The notes: generated by a model from the letters alone, not told the origin. A stretch of 64,000 bases of DNA from Hymenobacter ruricola (GCF_015694525.1 NZ_JADQDM010000001.1:248001-312000), one strand, 5' to 3'; shown: positions 50,335 to 58,955, numbered from the stretch's first letter. Numbers and translations: made by a program.

Positions 50335-51222
50335 ATGAAGCAAACATTTTTACGCATTGGCAGCCTGGCGCTGCTCACGGCCCTGGCTGTTTCCTGTTCG
50401 CGCACGGAGGACATGGCCCCGGCCGCTGACCCCGCCTCTGCCACTACCAACCAGGACGCCACCCGCGACAGCAACCTGGCCATGGGCAACCCCAGCGGCG
50501 CCGTGACCGACGCCACCAACTCGCCCAACAACTACCTGATGACCAAAACCCAGTACAGCCTCTCATATAGCCGCGACAAGGGCAAGCCGAACTGGGTGAG
50601 CTGGCACCTGAGCAGCGCTTGGCTGGGCAGCACCGCCCGCCAGGACAACTTCGCTTCCGACGCCACACTGCCCAGCGGCTGGTTCCGGGCCACGAGCAGC
50701 AGCTACACCGGCTCGGGCTTCGACCGCGGCCACAATTGCCCCTCGGCCGACCGCACCGGCTCGGTGGCCGACAATTCGGCCACCTTTCTGATGACGAACA
50801 TGATGCCCCAGGCCGCCAACAACAACCAGCAAACCTGGGCCGGCCTGGAGAATTATGAGCGCACGCTGGTGGGCCAGGGCAAGGAACTGTACGTCATCTG
50901 CGGGAGCTACGGCAGCGGCGGCACCGGCGTGAACGGCTACGCCACCACCATTGCCGGCGGCAAAATCACGGTGCCGGCCCGCTGTTGGAAAGTCGTGGTC
51001 GTATTATCGGAGGGCAGTTCCGACGCCGGCCGCGTGACCACCAGCACGCGCGTCATCGCCATCGACACGCCCAACACCACCAGCATCAGCTCCAGCTGGG
51101 GCAGCTACCGCACCACCGTGGACGCCATCGAGGCCGCCACAGGCTACAACATCCTCTCGGCGGTGAACAGCACAGTGCAGGCCGCCATCGAGTCGAAGGT
51201 GGATACGGGGCCCACTTCCTAA
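50335..51222 (+). CDS. Secreted DNA/RNA non-specific endonuclease (NUC1 family) lipoprotein
   Basis: The product has 295 residues. The lipoprotein signal ends in LAVSCSRTEDMA. The catalytic beta-beta-alpha-metal motif is FDRGHNCPSADRTG, where the His is the general base; FLMTNMMPQAANNNQQTW carries the metal-binding Asn. ELYVICGSYG and AIDTPNT are also conserved. The enzyme degrades DNA and RNA outside the cell or in the periplasm, for nutrient or defence purposes. A GAATTTTG at 50292-50299 is a candidate variant -7 box 36 bases before the start. Confidence 0.93.
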   Translation: MKQTFLRIGSLALLTALAVSCSRTEDMAPAADPASATTNQDATRDSNLAMGNPSGAVTDATNSPNNYLMTKTQYSLSYSRDKGKPNWVSWHLSSAWLGSTARQDNFASDATLPSGWFRATSSSYTGSGFDRGHNCPSADRTGSVADNSATFLMTNMMPQAANNNQQTWAGLENYERTLVGQGKELYVICGSYGSGGTGVNGYATTIAGGKITVPARCWKVVVVLSEGSSDAGRVTTSTRVIAIDTPNTTSISSSWGSYRTTVDAIEAATGYNILSAVNSTVQAAIESKVDTGPTS

Positions 51223-51298
51223 ACCGTCCCGCGTTGCTGATTTTCGCAGGTTTGCGGGCGATTTTTTGCGCCCTTAATCAGTGAATAAAGCAGGCATT

Positions 51299-51341
51299 AA
51301 AAAGCCCATGGAATACGCGTGTATTTCATGGGCTTTTTGAT
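51299..51341 (+). terminator. Intrinsic terminator of the nuclease gene
   Basis: AAAAAGCCCATG and CATGGGCTTTTTGA pair across a loop that itself contains an inverted GAAATACA-like word. It lies about 75 bases after the nuclease stop. Confidence 0.85.
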
Positions 51342-51553
51342 TTCCGCAATGAGGGCTGTTGCCGACAATTAAGGAATAAAGAGTCTAAGTTACGGTGGGT
51401 TCTGCTTGCAACGCAATAGGTTAGAAAATGCCAAAATTTTATTCAGGCTAAAAAATTGGGCTGAAATGGACGCTTATTAGCCAGTTAGCTTGAAATCGGG
51501 AGTCGGAAAATTCCTGAGAAAAAGATGAAATAAAAATTTAACATTACCAGCTA

Positions 51554-51583
51554 TTTGCCCGGCGAAATGATTCCGTAATTTTG
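51554..51583 (+). promoter_or_regulatory. Promoter of the asparagine synthetase leader
   Basis: TTTG at 51554-51557, 18 bases, then TAATTTTG at 51576-51583 is close to the full Bacteroidota consensus. Transcription should start near 51590, more than 300 bases before the coding start. The stretch 51342-51553 upstream is AT-rich and shows no gene. Confidence 0.75.
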
Positions 51584-51721
51584 CATCGTGCTTCACCCCA
51601 ATAACCAATTGATGAAGTGCGGAACGCTCGACCACGACGTTCCGCAGCGAGACCGGAAGGTCTCGTCGCCCGTCGGCTCCGCCGATTTTTACACTGCTTT
51701 TTCTGGTTTTTGCCCTGTTGC

Positions 51722-51751
51722 CGTTTTGGTTTTCCGAAACGGTTTTTTTGT
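51722..51751 (+). terminator. First leader terminator
   Basis: CCGTTT pairs with AAACGG around TGGTTTTCCG and is followed by seven T residues. Confidence 0.7.
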
Positions 51752-51785
51752 GCCCAACCCGGCCGCAGTGCCGCCGCTTCTCGTG

Positions 51786-51819
51786 TAGCCGTTTCGTTTT
51801 CGAAACGGCTTTTTTTTCG
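51786..51819 (+). terminator. Second leader terminator
   Basis: AGCCGTTTCG pairs with CGAAACGGCT around TTTT and is followed by eight T residues. It is stronger than the first and lies 85 bases before the synthetase start. Confidence 0.8.
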
Positions 51820-51903
51820 CCCAAAAATTCGGGGCCGGGCCGCGCCTTGCCCTTTCGGTTCCAACTTTTTTAACCTCCATTACCCCCAATCATCAACCAC
51901 ACC

Positions 51904-52941
51904 ATGGACACCAACACCCTCACCCCGACCGTGGCCGCGGCCACCCTCACTTCCGCCAAGGTGCAAAACCGCAACCTGAGCACCGACCCCAAGCGCATGG
52001 CCGTCATCAAGGTATGGGATGCCATGATGCGCGGCGCCCGCAAATACTGCGAGCAGGAAGGCTTCGTGACCATCCACAACATGCCGCACATTGTGGGCGT
52101 GACGGGCGCTTGCGAAAACACGGACACCCTGTTCACGCTGGACTGGTACGACGGCAAGAAGATGTTCCTGCCCCAGTCGAACCAGCTCTACATCGAGATG
52201 CTGACCCAGGCCGTGGAAGGCGGCCGCGTGTGCGGCGAAATCCAGAGCTTCCGCAAGGAGCTGAACGCCGACAACCGCCGCCTGGCGCAGTTCACGCTGT
52301 TTGAAATCGAGCACCTCGGCGACCTCGACGAGCTGCTGGGCCACCTGGCCGGCATCGTGCGCACCGCCGCCAACGAAGTGGCCACCAAGTGCGCCAAGGA
52401 GCTGGCCCTGTTCGGCCGCGACGCTTCGGAGCTGCTGGACCTCACCTTCAAGCGCATGACCTACGAAGCCGCCGTGGAACTGCTGAAAGAAAACGGCTTC
52501 CCCGAGCTGGTGTTCGGCGACGACCTGGGCGCTACGCACGAAGGCCGCCTGACCGAGCTGATGGGCCCGATGTTCGTGACGCACTACCCCGAAGAAATCA
52601 AGTTCTTCAACATGCGCACCAACGACGACGACCCCCGCGTGGTGAACTCCTCCGACCTGCTGCTGCCCCTGTCGGGTGAGTCGGCTGGTTCGGCCGAGCG
52701 CGAGTTCGACGGCGCCAAGCTGCGCGAGAAGCTGCAGAAGAGCTCCATGCTGGAGGGCCTCATCCGCCAAGGCATGAAGCTGGAGGACTTTGAGTGGTAC
52801 CTGAGCTTCCACGAGGAGCACGACGTGAAGCTGCACTCGGGCGCGGGAGTGGGCATGGCCCGCGTGGCCCAGTTCATCCTCGGCCAGACCGACATCCGCG
52901 AGTGCGTGCCCTTCCTGATTAACCGCGACAACGTAATTTAA
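51904..52941 (+). CDS. Asparagine synthetase A-like enzyme (class II aaRS fold)
   Basis: The product has 345 residues and the fold of the AspRS/AsnRS catalytic core: motif 2-like FEIEHLGDLDEL, FPELVFGDDLGATHE, PMFVTHYPEEIKFFNMRTNDDDPRVVNSSDLLLP and motif 3-like GAGVGMARVAQFILGQTDIRE. There is no anticodon-binding domain, so it is not a tRNA synthetase. Proteins of this kind in archaea and Bacteroidota make asparagine from aspartate and ammonia with ATP. It stands alone behind a long structured leader with two terminators. A related AsnRS paralogue with another role is the main alternative. Confidence 0.8.
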   Translation: MDTNTLTPTVAAATLTSAKVQNRNLSTDPKRMAVIKVWDAMMRGARKYCEQEGFVTIHNMPHIVGVTGACENTDTLFTLDWYDGKKMFLPQSNQLYIEMLTQAVEGGRVCGEIQSFRKELNADNRRLAQFTLFEIEHLGDLDELLGHLAGIVRTAANEVATKCAKELALFGRDASELLDLTFKRMTYEAAVELLKENGFPELVFGDDLGATHEGRLTELMGPMFVTHYPEEIKFFNMRTNDDDPRVVNSSDLLLPLSGESAGSAEREFDGAKLREKLQKSSMLEGLIRQGMKLEDFEWYLSFHEEHDVKLHSGAGVGMARVAQFILGQTDIRECVPFLINRDNVI

Positions 52942-52970
52942 GGAACCGATTGCTGGTGCGCCAGCCGAGC

Positions 52971-53004
52971 GTCACCCGCACCTGGTTTGGGCCCGGTGCG
53001 GGTG
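52971..53004 (+). terminator. Hairpin after the asparagine synthetase gene
   Basis: TCACCCGCACC pairs with GGTGCGGGTGA, 11 bp, without a strong T tail. Confidence 0.55.
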
Positions 53005-53034
53005 ATAGTTCGTTTCTGATACCGAAGAAAAGCT

Positions 53035-53883
53035 ATGAAACTCGGCGCCATTACGTTACAAAATTCCGTGTGCTTGGCCACCGCTCCCTGGGACCTCGCC
53101 GGGGACGGCTGCGAGCACCTGGGCGCGATTTTCACCAAAACCGTGACCATGGAGCCCCGCCCGGGCCTGCCCGGCGACGAAGGCATCCTGCAAGTGGCCG
53201 ACCAAACCCTGCTCAACCGCACCGACATCCGCACCGAAGGCGCCGAAGGGCTGGTGCAGGAGCACCTGCCGCGGCTGCGTCGGTTCGGCGTGCCGGTGTT
53301 TGTGAGCGTGACCGCGCCGGGCGTACCGGGCTTCCGCAAGATTGCGCGCTACCTGCAGCGCGAAGCCGGCGAGCAACTGGCCGGGTTGGAAGTGTACATC
53401 ACCGCCCCGCATTCCGGCGCCGGGCCCGACATTACGGCCCGCTACGTGCGTGAAGCCACCGAAGCCGTGCGCAACGAGCTGCGCGACGAGGCCGCCGTGA
53501 TAGTGAAGCTGCCGCCGTGGCCCGACCACATTCGGGGCCTGGCCCTGGGTGCGCAGGATGGTGGTGCCACCGCGCTGGCCGCCACCAATACCCTGAAAGT
53601 GTTGCACCTGCCGGCCAACCCGAACGATGCGCCGCTGGTGGGCGGCCTTTCCGGCGAGGCGCTGCGGCCGCTGGCCCTGCGCTGCGTGTGGGAGCTGGCC
53701 AACGACGACAAGCTGCAGCTGCCCATTTTCGGAACGGGCGGCATTTTTACCCTGCGCGACGTGCAGGACTACCTGCGCGTGGGTGCCCAGGCCGTGCAAG
53801 TGGCCAGCGGCGAATGGCTGTCGCCGGGCCTCACGGCGCGGCTGGCGGCCGAGGTGGCGAACCTGGCCCCCGCAACCCGATAA
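53035..53883 (+). CDS. Divergent dihydroorotate-dehydrogenase-like flavoprotein
   Basis: The product has 282 residues with the FMN-barrel of class 1 DHODH: the Lys in IFTKTVTMEPRPG (residue 35), VIVKLPPW, ATNTLK, GGLSGEALRPLALR and IFGTGGIFT are present. However the active-site strand that normally reads N-x-S-C-P-N is YITAPH (residues 121-126), so the catalytic Cys is Ala and both orotate-binding Asn are lost. The loop normally like NSxGLPN reads NRTDIRT. It therefore probably does not oxidise dihydroorotate in the usual way. Its position directly before pyrF and pyrE suggests a pyrimidine link, but a different flavin-dependent reaction is possible. Confidence 0.75.
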   Translation: MKLGAITLQNSVCLATAPWDLAGDGCEHLGAIFTKTVTMEPRPGLPGDEGILQVADQTLLNRTDIRTEGAEGLVQEHLPRLRRFGVPVFVSVTAPGVPGFRKIARYLQREAGEQLAGLEVYITAPHSGAGPDITARYVREATEAVRNELRDEAAVIVKLPPWPDHIRGLALGAQDGGATALAATNTLKVLHLPANPNDAPLVGGLSGEALRPLALRCVWELANDDKLQLPIFGTGGIFTLRDVQDYLRVGAQAVQVASGEWLSPGLTARLAAEVANLAPATR

Positions 53884-53931
53884 CTACGCTATACCCTTCC
53901 TTCCAAAATTCCCACAACCGACCACGCCGTC

Positions 53932-54711
53932 ATGCAAAAGCTTCTCACCCGTGTTCAAACCGTCAATTCCCTGCTGTGTGTGGGGCTCGACCCCACGGGC
54001 GACGATGCCGCCGTGGCCCAGCGCATCCACGAAGTAATTACCGAAACCGCCGCCTACGCCGCGGCCTTCAAACCCAATCTGGCGTTCTTTCTGAGCCGTG
54101 AAAACGGAGTGGCCCTGCTCCAACAAACAGTGCGCAGCATCCCCACGGACATTCCCGTGATTCTGGACGGCAAATTCGGCGACATCGCCAACACCGCCGA
54201 GCAGTACGCCCGCTTCGCCTACGACATCGTGGGCGCCGACGGCGTGACCGTGAACCCCTACATGGGCGACGACACTATCCGGCCCTTCGCGCGGCCCGGC
54301 AAAGTGGTTTTCTCCTTGGCTAAAACCTCCAACAAACCCATGCACGGCCTGCAAGACGCAGCCATGACGCGCGGCGGCTCCATTAGCGACTGGGCCGCCC
54401 GCCTGGCCCGCCTGATGGACGAAGAATTGACCGACTCCACCGTGGGCCTCGTGGTGGGCGCCACCGAGCCAGCCACCGTGGCCAAGCTCCGCGCCGCCTG
54501 CCCGGAACAATGGTTCCTGGTGCCAGGCATCGGCGCGCAGGGCGGCGACCTATCCGCTACACTCCGCGCCGGCCTCCGCAAAGACGGCAGCGGCCTGCTG
54601 ATAAATTCCTCGCGGGGCATCTGGCAGGCGAAAGACGCCGGCGCGGCAGCCCGCGAATTGCAAGAAGAAATCAACCAATACCGGGCCGTAACGAGCCCCC
54701 AACATGCCTGA
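53932..54711 (+). CDS. pyrF: Orotidine 5'-phosphate decarboxylase, type 2
   Basis: The product has 259 residues. The signature LDGKFGDIANT carries the catalytic Asp-Lys-Asp set of type 2 OMP decarboxylases; CVGLDP, AFKPNLAFF, VNPYMGDD and VPGIGAQGGD are also typical. It forms UMP in the last step of pyrimidine synthesis. It lies 48 bases after the DHODH-like gene and is followed by a terminator, so the pyrE gene downstream may be transcribed separately. Confidence 0.95.
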   Translation: MQKLLTRVQTVNSLLCVGLDPTGDDAAVAQRIHEVITETAAYAAAFKPNLAFFLSRENGVALLQQTVRSIPTDIPVILDGKFGDIANTAEQYARFAYDIVGADGVTVNPYMGDDTIRPFARPGKVVFSLAKTSNKPMHGLQDAAMTRGGSISDWAARLARLMDEELTDSTVGLVVGATEPATVAKLRAACPEQWFLVPGIGAQGGDLSATLRAGLRKDGSGLLINSSRGIWQAKDAGAAARELQEEINQYRAVTSPQHA

Positions 54712-54715
54712 CCAG

Positions 54716-54746
54716 AAAGCCGCTTCACCGCGGCTTTTTGCGTTTT
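54716..54746 (+). terminator. Intrinsic terminator of pyrF
   Basis: AAAGCCGC pairs with GCGGCTTT around TTCACC and is followed by TTGCGTTTT. Confidence 0.8.
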
Positions 54747-54757
54747 AGATTCTCTGT

Positions 54758-54768
54758 AAGATGCCTGA
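54758..54768. repeat. 11-bp direct repeat, left copy, around the inserted gene
   Basis: AAGATGCCTGA here recurs at 55097-55107. The copies bracket exactly 339 bases of AT-richer DNA and both contain a start codon. Confidence 0.55.
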
Positions 54769-55096
54769 TTCTGAAGTGCCAATGGTTTCTCCGATTCGCG
54801 GTCGGTTCCAAGCAATCGACAGCTTCGCGATAAGGCGGAGAAATGAGTTTTACATCATTGGTACCTTGGAGGAAGGAGAGATGCATGAGCAGTGGTTCGC
54901 TCAAATTTCAATGAATTCGTCTTTTGCTATTTCTATTAAGATTTCCAGAATTGAAACAATACAGATGGCAACAGCTGCTGAAAGACAAGACTATCAGTTG
55001 CTAGTAGTCGCGGCCGATTCTGAGGAAATCGACTTGCTGTTGGGCTTAAATATCGGCTTAGAACCAATAAAGATTTCAACCGAAGGAGAAGATTAG
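54761..55096 (+). CDS. Small EF-Tu domain 2-like protein inserted between pyrF and pyrE
   Basis: The product has 111 residues. The sequence IRGRFQAIDSFAIRRR, FYIIGTLEEGEM, QWFAQISM and a late LLLGLNIGLEPIKI follow the pattern of the beta-barrel second domain of translational GTPases, without any GTPase domain. This is a fold-level guess from pattern only. GC is about 40 percent, far below its neighbours, and it is flanked by an 11-bp direct repeat, so it looks like a recent insertion. ATG 54782 is a possible alternative start. Function unknown. Confidence 0.6.
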   Translation: MPDSEVPMVSPIRGRFQAIDSFAIRRRNEFYIIGTLEEGEMHEQWFAQISMNSSFAISIKISRIETIQMATAAERQDYQLLVVAADSEEIDLLLGLNIGLEPIKISTEGED

Positions 55097-55107
55097 AAGA
55101 TGCCTGA
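55097..55107. repeat. 11-bp direct repeat, right copy, at the pyrE start
   Basis: AAGATGCCTGA, identical to 54758-54768, includes the pyrE start codon. Confidence 0.55.
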
Positions 55108-55729
55108 CATGACTCAAGAAACACTTTCCTCCATTGCCCTCGACGCCGAACTGCTGGAGCAGCAACTGCGGCAGGAAGATGCCTTGTTGCGCGGGCACTT
55201 CCGGCTATCGTCGGGCCTGCACTCTGATACCTACGTGCAGTGCGCCCGCTTCCTGCGTCGCCCCGATTTGGCAGCGCCGGCCGCGGCCGCATTGGCCGGC
55301 CAGATTCAGGCCGCCGACTTGCAACCCGACGTGGTGGTAGGCCCTGCCATGGGCGGCGTGGTAATTGGCTACGAGCTGGCCCGGCAACTGGGTGTGCCCG
55401 GCATCTTCACCGAGCGCGACGCCGATGGGCAGATGACTCTGCGCCGGGGCTTCACCATTGCGCCGGGCGAAAAAGTCATCATCGCCGAAGACGTGGTGAC
55501 TACAGGCAAGAGCACGCTGGAGGTAGCCCGCGTGCTGCGCGAAATGGGCGCCGAGGTCTTGGCCGTGGCTTCGCTGATTGACCGCACCGGCGGAAAAGGC
55601 GGCCTTGATTTTCCGCATTTTGCACTCCTTTCGGTGCAAGCGGCGACCTTTGCGCCCGAGAGCTGCCCCCTGTGCGCCGCCGGCGTGCCGGTGGTGAAGC
55701 CCGGCAGCCGGCCTGAAAAAGCGTTTTAG
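55100..55729 (+). CDS. pyrE: Orotate phosphoribosyltransferase
   Basis: The product has 209 residues. The PRPP-binding motif is VIIAEDVVTTGKSTLEVAR; FRLSSGLHSDTYVQC is the N-terminal orotate-binding part and VVVGPAMGGVVIGYELAR the central helix. It converts orotate and PRPP to OMP, the substrate of pyrF upstream. The ATG at 55100 follows the small inserted gene by three bases; ATG 55109 is an alternative. A palindromic repeat follows at 55741. Confidence 0.95.
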   Translation: MPDMTQETLSSIALDAELLEQQLRQEDALLRGHFRLSSGLHSDTYVQCARFLRRPDLAAPAAAALAGQIQAADLQPDVVVGPAMGGVVIGYELARQLGVPGIFTERDADGQMTLRRGFTIAPGEKVIIAEDVVTTGKSTLEVARVLREMGAEVLAVASLIDRTGGKGGLDFPHFALLSVQAATFAPESCPLCAAGVPVVKPGSRPEKAF

Positions 55730-55740
55730 TGGAGAGGATA

Positions 55741-55855
55741 GAGGTTAGAGCTTAGAACATAGACAGCACGGGACAACGGCGGCATTCGCATCGGTTTCCC
55801 GGCTATCTTCTAGGCAGCTACTCCTCAAAGTCTAAGTTCTAAGTTCTGAATTCTG
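55741..55855. repeat. Imperfect inverted repeat between pyrE and purL
   Basis: The arms near 55741-55764 and 55829-55853 share (A)GTCTA-GTTCTAAG-TCT-like sequence in inverted orientation. The right arm has several TTCTGA/TTCTAA words and ends nine bases before the purL start. Confidence 0.5.
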
Positions 55856-55863
55856 AGTTCTAG

Positions 55864-58800
55864 ATGACCGATACCCACACCATCCAGCTCACGCTGAAAC
55901 TCGGCCAGCACGACGGCGACGGCCAGCGCGTGGCCGAAGCCGCCGCCCGCCACCTGGGCCTGCGCACCGGCCGCGTGCGCAGCGCCGCCCTCTACACGGT
56001 GCGCTACCCGCTCACCGATACTCAGCTGAGCGACTTCGCCACCCGCTGCCTCGCTGACCCGGTGCTGCACGACGTGCGCCTGAACGAGCTGACTGGCGCC
56101 GCCGGCTACGCCACCTACATCCTGGTAGCCCGCCGCCCCGGCGTGACCGACGACGAAGGCACCTCCGCCCAAAACGCCCTCGCCGATATCCTGAACGAGC
56201 CGCTGGACGTGCACACCCAGCATATTTTCAGCAAGAAGCTCTACCTGCTCGAAAACGACCTGCCCGAGACGGACCTGCGCCGCATTGCGGAGGAATTGCT
56301 CGGCAACAAGCTCATCAACTGGCTGGAAGTGGGCCGCGTGGCCGATGGTATCCGTGACTACACGCCGCGTCCCGGTGGCGGTGCCGAAGCCATTACCGAA
56401 GTTATTTCGCTGACTGGCCTGAGTGACGCAGAACTGCTGCAATTGTCGAAAGACAACGTTTATGCGCTGAACCTGGAAGAAATGCGGGCCGTGCGCGACT
56501 ACTTCGCCGCCACGGAAACGCAAATGGAGCGGAAGGCCGCGGGCCTGCCCGTTGACCCCACGGATTGCGAACTGGAAATCATTGCCCAGACGTGGTCGGA
56601 GCACTGCAAGCACAAGGAATTTGCGGCCGTTATCAACTACAAAGACACCGAGACGGGCGAGGAAAAGCAGATTGATTCGCTCTTCAAAACCTACATCAAA
56701 AACGCCACATCGGAAGTGGACCGGCAGCTGCGCGCCAACGGCAACGACTGGTTGATTAAGGTGTTTTCGGACAATGCCGGCGCGGTGCGTATCAACCCCG
56801 ATTCGCTGTTCGTGTGGAAGGTGGAAACGCACAACTCGCCCTCGGCCATCGACCCCTACGGTGGGGCCATCACGGGCATTTTGGGCAACAACCGCGACCC
56901 TTTGGCCACCGGCATCGGCGGCGCGCGGCTGCTGTTCAACACCAACGTGCTGTGCTTCGGCAACCCCGAGTTTGACGGGCAGCTGCTGACCGGGCAGCTG
57001 CACCCGCGCCGCATTCTGGAAGGCGTGCGCAAGGGCATTGAGGACGGCGGCAATAAGTCAGGCGTGCCGACGGTGAACGGCGCCATCGTGTTCGATGACC
57101 GGTACGCGGGCAAGCCGCTGGTGTACTGCGGCACCGGCGCGGTAATGCCCATGCAATTCGCGGGCTTGGACTCGTGGGAAAAGAAGATTGACGCTGGTGA
57201 CCGCATCATCATGGCCGGCGGCCGGGTGGGCAAGGACGGCATCCACGGCGCCACATTTTCGAGCATCGAGCTGGACGAAACCGCGCCCGCCACGGCCGTG
57301 CAAATCGGCTCGCCCATCACGCAAAAGCTGGCGATGGATTTCCTGCTGCTGGCGGCCCGCCGTGGCCTCCTGAAATGCAGCACCGACAACGGCGCGGGTG
57401 GCCTCTCGTCGTCCGTGGGCGAGCTGGCGGGCATTTCCGGCGGCGCGGTGGTGGAACTGGAGCGCGTGCCGTTGAAATACCCCGGCCTGCGGCCTTGGGA
57501 GATTTTCGTGAGTGAGTCGCAGGAGCGGTTTACGCTGGTGGTGGAGCCCGGCAAAATGGCCGAAATTACGGCGCTGGGACAGGAAATGGAAGTGGAGCTG
57601 ACCGATATCGGTTACTTCACCGCCGATGGTTTCCTGGACGTGCGTTTCGATGGTGCGCCGGTGGCCCGCCTGAATATGGAGTTTTTGCACGAGGGCGTGC
57701 CCCGCAAAACCTTGGAAGCGGAGTGGACCAAACCCGCCGCCGCCGAGCCGGCAATCCCAGCCCAAACCGACTACACCGAGACGCTGACGCAGCTGCTGGG
57801 CTCGCTCAATATCTGCTCGCGGGAGTCCGTTATTCGCCAGTACGACCACGAGGTGAAAGGCCGCACGATTGTGAAGCCCTTGATGGGCGCGACGGGCCAG
57901 GCCCCGCAGGACGCGGCCGTGGTGCGCTTCAATTTCGAGAACTGGGAAGGCGTGGCCGTGAGCAACGGCATCATCCCGCGCTACGGCGATTTGGACGCTT
58001 ACGATATGTCGGCCGGCTCGTTTGACGAGGCCGTGCGCCAGATTATTGCGGTGGGAGGGAAGCTGCCGAACCTGACGCCCGGCGACGGGATTTTCTGGTC
58101 GGTGAACGACAACTTCTGCGTGCCCGATTCGGTGTACGACCCCACCAGTAATCCCGATGGCAAGCAGAAACTGGCCAAGCTGGTGCGCATGTGCGAGGCC
58201 CTGCGCGACGCCACCGCCGCCTACTGCATCCCGCTCACCAGCGGCAAGGACTCGATGAAAAACGACTTCAAGGCCAACGGCGTGAAGATTTCGGTGCCCC
58301 CCACCGTGCTCTACTCGATGACGGCCAAAATGGAAGACGTGCGCCGCGCCATCACCTCCGACTTCAAGCAGGCCGACGACGTGGTATACCTCCTCGGCGA
58401 AACCTACGACGAGCTGGGCGGCTCCGAGTTCTACGCGCTGTTCGGCGAACTCGGAGCTAATGTGCCCAAGGTTGATTTCGAAAAAGCCAAGGCGCTCTAC
58501 ACCCTCATTGGCCAAGCCAACGACCAAAGCCTCATTCAGTCCTGCCACGACCTGAGCGACGGCGGCCTCGCCGTGGCGCTGGCCGAAACCACCTTCGGCT
58601 ACGGCTGCGGCGCGGTGGTGGAGCTGCCCGAAACGGGCCTGCCGCTCGCCACGCAGCTGTTCTCGGAATCACACTCCCGCTTCCTGGCCACGGTAGCGCC
58701 GGAAGATGTGGTGGCGTTTGAACAGCTGCTCGGCAGCCGCGCCACGCGCTTTGGCATCGTGACGGCGGATGGTGAACTGACCGTGCGCCACGCGGGCAAA

Positions 58801-58914
58801 GTGGTTATTTCAGCTAATACCGCCGCTCTGCGCGCCGCCTGGACCAACGGGTCTGTAAATCACCTGCTTGGCGTGGTGTCGAGTGATAACCTCAGCCATT
58901 CCAATTCGCTCTAA
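55864..58914 (+). CDS. purL: Phosphoribosylformylglycinamidine synthase, PurL with PurS-like N terminus
   Basis: The product has 1016 residues. The first 80 residues (IQLTLKLGQHDGDGQRVAEAA, RVRSAALYTVRYPL) resemble PurS. The linker/FGAM core follows with TWSEHCKHKEF (active-site His), VETHNSPSAIDPYGGAITGI, GARLLFNTNVLCFG, GDRIIMAGGRVGKDG, STDNGAGGLSSSVGELA, VSNGIIPRYG and CHDLSDGGLAVALAET. The glutaminase domain is absent and is encoded separately by the next gene, so this is a split version of the large PurL. The enzyme converts FGAR to FGAM with ATP and glutamine. It heads the purine operon purL-purQ-purCE-purD-purN. Confidence 0.95.
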   Translation: MTDTHTIQLTLKLGQHDGDGQRVAEAAARHLGLRTGRVRSAALYTVRYPLTDTQLSDFATRCLADPVLHDVRLNELTGAAGYATYILVARRPGVTDDEGTSAQNALADILNEPLDVHTQHIFSKKLYLLENDLPETDLRRIAEELLGNKLINWLEVGRVADGIRDYTPRPGGGAEAITEVISLTGLSDAELLQLSKDNVYALNLEEMRAVRDYFAATETQMERKAAGLPVDPTDCELEIIAQTWSEHCKHKEFAAVINYKDTETGEEKQIDSLFKTYIKNATSEVDRQLRANGNDWLIKVFSDNAGAVRINPDSLFVWKVETHNSPSAIDPYGGAITGILGNNRDPLATGIGGARLLFNTNVLCFGNPEFDGQLLTGQLHPRRILEGVRKGIEDGGNKSGVPTVNGAIVFDDRYAGKPLVYCGTGAVMPMQFAGLDSWEKKIDAGDRIIMAGGRVGKDGIHGATFSSIELDETAPATAVQIGSPITQKLAMDFLLLAARRGLLKCSTDNGAGGLSSSVGELAGISGGAVVELERVPLKYPGLRPWEIFVSESQERFTLVVEPGKMAEITALGQEMEVELTDIGYFTADGFLDVRFDGAPVARLNMEFLHEGVPRKTLEAEWTKPAAAEPAIPAQTDYTETLTQLLGSLNICSRESVIRQYDHEVKGRTIVKPLMGATGQAPQDAAVVRFNFENWEGVAVSNGIIPRYGDLDAYDMSAGSFDEAVRQIIAVGGKLPNLTPGDGIFWSVNDNFCVPDSVYDPTSNPDGKQKLAKLVRMCEALRDATAAYCIPLTSGKDSMKNDFKANGVKISVPPTVLYSMTAKMEDVRRAITSDFKQADDVVYLLGETYDELGGSEFYALFGELGANVPKVDFEKAKALYTLIGQANDQSLIQSCHDLSDGGLAVALAETTFGYGCGAVVELPETGLPLATQLFSESHSRFLATVAPEDVVAFEQLLGSRATRFGIVTADGELTVRHAGKVVISANTAALRAAWTNGSVNHLLGVVSSDNLSHSNSL

Positions 58915-58955
58915 AAGCACAAGACCTTTTTCCATTGGCCCAAAAGACTTTTGAG

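Larger units (their letters stand above)
51590..51820 (+). ncRNA. Structured leader or small RNA upstream of asparagine synthetase
   Basis: The predicted transcript has a hairpin with arms GCGGAACG/CGTTCCGC (51617-51646), a second with GAGACC-GGAA-GGTCTC (51650-51665), and then two successive terminator-type hairpins with long T runs (51722-51751 and 51786-51819). It could be a free small RNA or an attenuating leader for the synthetase. A 66-codon frame (51588-51788) covers it but shows no run of Asn codons. Confidence 0.45.

Noticed and set aside
51588..51788. A 66-codon leader peptide upstream of the asparagine synthetase
   Set aside because: It covers the hairpins and terminators, has no run of Asn codons and no signal; more likely a chance frame in a structured RNA.
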